Assembly (NCBI GenBank): GCA_965220095.1
Contig: OZ244805.1
Span: 3,410,001 to 3,474,000 of the forward strand
DNA: 64,000 nt
From: Bin87 sp965220095
GTDB lineage: Bacteria; Chloroflexota; Dehalococcoidia; Lucifugimonadales; UBA3495
Reading direction: 5' to 3'
Both the position numbers and the translations under genes were made by a program. Of the stretch, positions 59,969-64,000 are shown in pieces. The notes beneath the pieces were generated by a model. It worked only from the letters and a program-made list of their open reading frames with translations. It was not told the DNA's origin and searched no databases. Within the stretch, counting starts at the first letter, position 1, and every line of letters starts with the position of its first letter.

Positions 59969-61591
59969 TTAAACCTGCGAACCCTGAATCCTGCGTTCGT
60001 GTCCCTGCCACTCTTTATCCCTGAGGATAAATTTCTGAATCTTGCCAGTGGCCGTCTTGGGTAAATCGCCAAACTCGACACTTTTGGGCGCCTTGAAGTG
60101 GGCAATGCGGTCGCGCGTAAAGCCGATAATTTCGTCGGCAGTAACGGTTCCGCCGGCACGGGGCACCACGAAAGCCTTGGGCACTTCTCCCCAATGTTGG
60201 TCTGGTACGCCCACCACGCAAACTTCCAGCACGCCCGGATGTTCCATGATGACCTTTTCCACTTCCTGGCTGGAGATATTCTCGCCGCCGGAAATGATGA
60301 TGTCCTTGGAACGGTCCTGCAACTCGATGTAGCCATCGGGGTGCCACACTGCCAGGTCTCCCGAGTGGAACCAACCGCCGCGGAACGCTTCCTCGGTGGC
60401 CGGCCCATCCCTGTAATAACCTTTCATCACGGCATCGCCGCGCATTACTACCTCGCCCATCGTCTCGGCATCGCGAGGCACGTCCTGCATGTCCTCATCC
60501 ACCACGCGCAACCCGACACCGTACACCATATAGGGCACGCCCTGGCGAGCTTTGACACGGGCCAGGTCTTCGGAACTCATGCGGTCCCACTCCGGTTGGG
60601 GTGCGGCTACCGTGCACGGCCCATAGGTTTCCGTCAGGCCGTAAACATGGATGATTTCTGCGCCCATCCCTTCAATGGTACGGATGACCTGCGGAGCCGG
60701 TGGGGCGCCGGCGGTCATAATGGTAAGGCCGGTAAGATCGGCGGTGGCAGCCTCCGGAGCGGAGTACAGTCCAGTGAGCACGGTCGGAGCGGCGCACAGG
60801 TGGGATACCGATTCCTCGCGAATCAGCCGGTACACCTCGGCGGGATCGACTCGCCGCAGGCAAACGTGGGTCCCGCCAACCGCGGTGACGGCCCACGGGA
60901 AACACCAGCCGTTGGCGTGGAACATTGGCAGCGTCCAAAGGTACACGCTGCGCCAGTTCATCCCTATCTCCATGGCCTCGCCGATGGCGTTGAGATAGGC
61001 GCCGCGTGGGGTATATTCAACGCCTTTTGGCATCCCGGTAGTTCCAGACGTGTAGTTGATGGTAGTGGTGTCGTTTTCGGATGCCGGCCCGGGCAGTTCC
61101 GCGAGAGGTTCAACCGCAGCGAGCCACTGTTCATACTCAGGGCCGGGGATGTCGTCGACCAGCGTCACCGTGTCCCGTACCTGCACGTAGGTTTCAACGC
61201 CGGGGCATTCACCGCGCAGTTGACGCACGGTGTCTGCCAACTCCGAATCGAAAACGAGGACCTTGGCCCCGGAGTGGTTCAGAATGTACGCGATTTCACG
61301 CGACGAGAGCCTGATGTTGAGGGCAACCAACACCGCGCCAATCCCCATCGGCGCAAAGTTCGCTTCCAGCATTGCCGGCAGGTTCGGCACCAGGTAAGCC
61401 ACCCGGTCGCCGGCTCGGACGCCCACGCTTTGCAGCGCCGCAGCATGACGGCGCACCCGTTCATGGAGGCTGCCGTAGGTGGTAACCGCCCCGTTGTAGA
61501 CGCAGGCAGCACGATCCGGATACACCGCCGCGCTGCGCTCCAGAAACAACATTGGGGACAGCATTTGTGATGTCGCGCCGTTAATCGTCAT
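59969..61591 (-). CDS. Acyl-CoA synthetase (AMP-forming)
   Basis: A 540-residue ANL-superfamily ligase that activates a carboxylate to its CoA thioester through an acyl-adenylate. Motifs: A3 loop YTSGTTGMPKG, LPMFHANGWCFPW, A5 VYGLTETYGP, A7 WFHSGDLAVWHPDGYIEL, A8 DRSKDIIISGGENIS and A10 PKTATGKIQKF with the catalytic Lys. The MFHANGW block is common in medium-chain and methylmercaptopropionate-type ligases; the substrate is not certain. GGGAGG lies 8 nt upstream of the ATG. It is the first gene of the minus-strand pair with the LLM monooxygenase. Confidence 0.94.
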   Translation of the reverse strand: MTINGATSQMLSPMLFLERSAAVYPDRAACVYNGAVTTYGSLHERVRRHAAALQSVGVRAGDRVAYLVPNLPAMLEANFAPMGIGAVLVALNIRLSSREIAYILNHSGAKVLVFDSELADTVRQLRGECPGVETYVQVRDTVTLVDDIPGPEYEQWLAAVEPLAELPGPASENDTTTINYTSGTTGMPKGVEYTPRGAYLNAIGEAMEIGMNWRSVYLWTLPMFHANGWCFPWAVTAVGGTHVCLRRVDPAEVYRLIREESVSHLCAAPTVLTGLYSAPEAATADLTGLTIMTAGAPPAPQVIRTIEGMGAEIIHVYGLTETYGPCTVAAPQPEWDRMSSEDLARVKARQGVPYMVYGVGLRVVDEDMQDVPRDAETMGEVVMRGDAVMKGYYRDGPATEEAFRGGWFHSGDLAVWHPDGYIELQDRSKDIIISGGENISSQEVEKVIMEHPGVLEVCVVGVPDQHWGEVPKAFVVPRAGGTVTADEIIGFTRDRIAHFKAPKSVEFGDLPKTATGKIQKFILRDKEWQGHERRIQGSQV

Positions 61592-62292
61592 CGAAGTAGC
61601 CTCCCGTTAGCGCGCGAACTTGGAACAATCATCAATCATTCGGTTGGTCGTCATTCTAAACCGTAATCGCGATTAATGCTGCAATTCGGCCCTTTACGCG
61701 CATAAATCGGTTTTTGGACTCACACAGCCTACTGATATTTCGGCGCTAGCTCCGCAACGGGCGGCCCGCAAAGACAATAAGGCCTGACGCAATTTGGTGG
61801 GCCACGGCCCGACGTTGATCACGGCAACGCCGAACCCACCGGCAGCAGGAGGCGACGGGATTGAGTTCACGTCCAAATTGCCCGCAGTTTCCGTTTGTTT
61901 CCAGCACAGCACACCGTAAGGCCAGGGGCGGTTTCCCAATCCAACTCTCAGCCATCGTGGATCAGGCACGGCGGACTACATGGCCCGACAGACTGATCAT
62001 GTCCCTCGCCGAATGCGATGATACTACGGGCTGGACGGAAATTTCACCAATCCATGACCGTCCGGTCGCTCCGGAAGCTTTCTGATTCACGTATACCCCT
62101 TTCATGTGTACCCCTTCCTTGCATACGCCTCTGGCTCAATTGGAGATTGACAGCAACGCGACCCAACCGCTCTCCGCCGGACGACAGTGTTGCCTGCGAA
62201 GCCGTGCTGATTGGCCAGGCGCAATTCGCAGAGCCCGCCAGGTTCGTGTTAGTCTACGAGCTGAACCCTGCGAACGCGACAAGGCTGACCTG
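61592..62292. other. 701-bp divergent intergenic region
   Basis: It lies between the divergent acyl-CoA ligase and HsaA-like genes. Open frames here give no protein-like sequence. A TTGACA occurs at 62147-62152, but without a -10 at a suitable distance. Promoters for both flanking genes must lie here, but I cannot place them with confidence. Confidence 0.5.
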
Positions 62293-63465
62293 GTGACAAC
62301 CAAACCCGACATCAGCGCTGAAACGACAACTGCCGAGGAACTGCTGCAACGAGCCACGGAGTTGATACCTGCCCTCAAAGCACGGGCAGCCCACACGGAA
62401 GAATTGCGGCGAATACCGACCGAGACGGTGGACGATCTGCTCGCTGCGGGGTTTTACCGCATCGGCGTGCCCAGGATGTTCGGCGGCCTTGACCTCTACT
62501 ACGGCCTGGCCCTCGACGTTGCCGTCGAGCTGGGCCGAGGCTGCGCTGCCACCGCCTGGTGCTACTGCCTCTGGACTGCGCACGCCTGGCTGGTGGGTTA
62601 CTGGCCATTACAGGCACAACAGGAAGTGTTCGGGGCGGGCCCGGATGCGCTGTGCTCCAGCTCGTTGAATACTGGCCGGTCCACCACCGTCCCCGTTGCA
62701 GGCGGGTATCGCTTGTCTGGAAGGTGGGAATTCTCCAGCGGGTGTGATTCCGCGAGCTGGTTAATGTTGGGGGTGTCGGGAATCGGCGAGCGCAACTGGG
62801 TTCTGGTGCCCCGGGACGACTTCGAGATTCTCGATAATTGGTACGTTTCCGGGCTGCGTGGCAGCGGAAGCAAGGATATCGTCGTTGACGACGCCTTCGT
62901 TCCCGCCTACCGCGTGCTGGACGTAACCACTGCGGGCGACGGCGATTGGAGCGCGTGGGAACTGCACGGACAAACCCCGTACCGCGTGCCGATTCCCGTG
63001 TTGTTGGGGTGGGATCTCGTAGCGCCGATGCTGGGAATCACGCAGGGGATGATCGACGAATTTACCGCCCGGTTCGTCGGAACATCCGGCTCCGGTAGGA
63101 CCGCCGACTCTCCTGCTGTGCATCTTCGCCTGTCCCAGGCCTCCGCCGAGTTGGACGCGGGACGCGCACTGATGGATCGGGATATCCACGAGATTCTTCA
63201 GAAGGCCAACGAAGGCGATCGGTTCACACCTATGGAACGGGCCAGATTTCGGCGGGACAAGGCGTTCATCACGCAGCTTTGCCTCCAGGCAGTCAACCGG
63301 CTGTTTGACCTTAGCGGCGGGCACGCGCTGTTCGATTCGGCTCCCTTGCAACGTTTTCACCGGGACGCCCAAGCCGTGGCCCACCGCGACGGCCTGATCA
63401 TGGATTTAGGCGGCCAGCAATTCGGGAGAGTAGCTTTGGGGTTAGACCCTGATGGACCAATTTAG
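62293..63465 (+). CDS. Acyl-CoA-dehydrogenase-fold flavin monooxygenase (HsaA/HpaB-like group D)
   Basis: A 390-residue protein from GTG 62293; the open frame extends upstream to 62104, but that part is not protein-like. The acyl-CoA dehydrogenase fold is seen from N-terminal helices (TELIPALKARAAHTEELRRIP, DDLLAAGFYRIGVPRMFGG) through RGCAATAWCYCLW and the beta domain (GGYRLSGRWEFSSGCDSASWLML) to the C-terminal helical domain (LSGGHALFDSAPLQRFHRDAQAVAHR). This pattern matches two-component hydroxylases that use reduced flavin, such as HsaA, more than true dehydrogenases; no catalytic Glu for CoA-ester dehydrogenation is evident. A flavin reductase partner is not seen nearby. A CaiB-type CoA-transferase follows. 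Confidence 0.83.
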   Translation: MTTKPDISAETTTAEELLQRATELIPALKARAAHTEELRRIPTETVDDLLAAGFYRIGVPRMFGGLDLYYGLALDVAVELGRGCAATAWCYCLWTAHAWLVGYWPLQAQQEVFGAGPDALCSSSLNTGRSTTVPVAGGYRLSGRWEFSSGCDSASWLMLGVSGIGERNWVLVPRDDFEILDNWYVSGLRGSGSKDIVVDDAFVPAYRVLDVTTAGDGDWSAWELHGQTPYRVPIPVLLGWDLVAPMLGITQGMIDEFTARFVGTSGSGRTADSPAVHLRLSQASAELDAGRALMDRDIHEILQKANEGDRFTPMERARFRRDKAFITQLCLQAVNRLFDLSGGHALFDSAPLQRFHRDAQAVAHRDGLIMDLGGQQFGRVALGLDPDGPI

Positions 63466-63584
63466 CGTTTCAACTCTCCCGGGCGTTGCGCCAGGACCAG
63501 GCCCGCTTGCTCAAAACGCCGGCCCCAAGCGCATCCCAAATCGGCTGGGTGGTGCCGTGGAAGCACTCAAGGAGTATTTCAAGA

Positions 63585-64000
63585 ATGACTGAAAAAATTC
63601 TCGCCACACTCGATTCCATCCCGTTTGTGAACCCACAACGCGCCGCGGGGGTTGCAATATCCGGCGGCAACGACCCGATCCTGCCTACGCCCTTCCACAT
63701 CGGGGAGACCGCCGCGGCCAGCCTGGCTGCCGTCGGCCTTGCGGTATCAGACCTCTGGGAGCTGCGGACGGGGCGTCGCCAGGAGGTCAAAGTCGACGCC
63801 CGCCAGGCCACCGCCTCGCTGCGCAGCAGTCAGTACATGGCTATGGATGGAGCCTCGGTAGCACGCGAGCGTCCCTCAGTAATGGGTGTGTATCCGGCCA
63901 AAAACGGCCGCTGGAGCTATCTCCACTGCAATTTCCCCAACCACCGAGACGCTGCAATGCGCGTCTTGGGCGTCGAGGAAGACCGCGAGGAATTTCGCCG
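63585..64000 (+). CDS. CaiB/BaiF-type CoA-transferase, 3' end cut by window edge
   Basis: This is the start of a family-III CoA-transferase, which moves CoA between carboxylates through a covalent Asp intermediate. AAGGAG lies 10 nt before ATG 63585. The 138 visible residues include FHIGETAAASLAAVGLAVSDLWELRTGRRQEVKVDARQAT (recognisable as the CaiB N-terminal segment ending VDARQA), the segment SLRSSQYMAMDG and VYPAKNGRWSYLHCNFPNHRDAAM. The catalytic Asp lies beyond the window edge. It is 119 nt downstream of the HsaA-like gene, probably the same transcript. Confidence 0.85.
   Translation, partial: MTEKILATLDSIPFVNPQRAAGVAISGGNDPILPTPFHIGETAAASLAAVGLAVSDLWELRTGRRQEVKVDARQATASLRSSQYMAMDGASVARERPSVMGVYPAKNGRWSYLHCNFPNHRDAAMRVLGVEEDREEFR

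Noticed and set aside
60098..61570. 490-codon open frame on the plus strand
   Set aside because: Antisense to an acyl-CoA ligase with all ANL motifs; the product is His/Gly/Arg-rich without motifs.
62104..62292. Longer N-terminus of the HsaA-like protein
   Set aside because: Residues before the GTG at 62293 are Arg/Cys-rich and unlike the family; length from 62293 (390 residues) fits.
1..64000. CRISPR array, prophage or plasmid origin
   Set aside because: No regularly spaced repeats, phage structural genes, integrase or replication-initiation gene seen; the only mobile element is the single IS.

Overview
The window is a gene-dense stretch of bacterial chromosome, moderately GC-rich, with no phage, plasmid or CRISPR content. 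The content suggests a Chloroflexota lineage, most like the marine/soil SAR202-type Dehalococcoidia relatives. The reasons are several flavin-dependent (LLM, PPOX) oxidoreductases, a xanthine-dehydrogenase-type molybdenum hydroxylase, peptide-type ABC uptake, acyl-CoA ligase/HsaA-like/CaiB catabolic genes, an archaeal/eukaryotic-type translin and a type-2 isoleucyl-tRNA synthetase. This placement is inferred from gene content and was not tested phylogenetically.

Layout: 1-2304 (-) is polA, cut by the left edge. 2506-5613 (+) holds two FmdB zinc-ribbon genes, thiE with an unusual N-terminal extension, a translin-family gene and a DUF2071 gene. 6130-8058 (+) encodes a membrane-anchored PQQ-type beta-propeller with a cytosolic zinc ribbon. 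8105-14369 (-) is a complete dipeptide/oligopeptide ABC operon (binding protein, two permeases, two ATPases) closed by a clear terminator. 14959-22453 (-) is a second, ATPase-less opp cluster with two permeases and a tandemly duplicated lipoprotein binding-protein gene. One copy of that gene is split by a 933-bp IS5-family element whose TAA target duplication can be verified against the other copy. 22838-24155 (-) is a cupin plus an LLM oxidoreductase.

24379-29659 (+) carries a GYD gene, thiD, ileS (type 2) and mutM. 29839-31923 (+) encodes the most unusual protein here: a DapA-like aldolase fused to an MfnB-like furan-phosphate synthase and a TusA-like sulfur-carrier domain, with the key lysines of both aldolase modules present. 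32175-35947 (+) is a molybdenum hydroxylase operon (FAD, 2Fe-2S, Mo subunits). 35963-38975 (-) is a Rad50/SbcC-like ATPase plus a PPOX flavoprotein. 39127-42360 (+) is an ABC-2 exporter pair followed by ffh. 42402-45405 (-) groups alkA-, thpR- and mug-like genes with an amidohydrolase.

45776-47550 (+) is a split transketolase. 47603-50426 (-) is proB-proA plus a small unknown gene. 50661-54317 (+) is mfd, convergent with a DUF4349 lipoprotein gene (54321-55886, -). A tRNA-Pro(CGG) lies at 55989-56064. The right end is catabolic: an alkyl-DHAP-synthase-like flavoprotein with a zinc alcohol dehydrogenase (+), an acyl-CoA ligase with an LLM monooxygenase (-), then an HsaA-like acyl-CoA-dehydrogenase-fold oxygenase and a CaiB-type CoA-transferase (+, cut by the right edge).

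Two promoter styles recur. One is the -35/-10 sigma70 type, including a GGTTTGAC-bearing promoter shared by all three binding-protein genes. The other is an extended -10 (TGN + TATAAT-like) with no -35.
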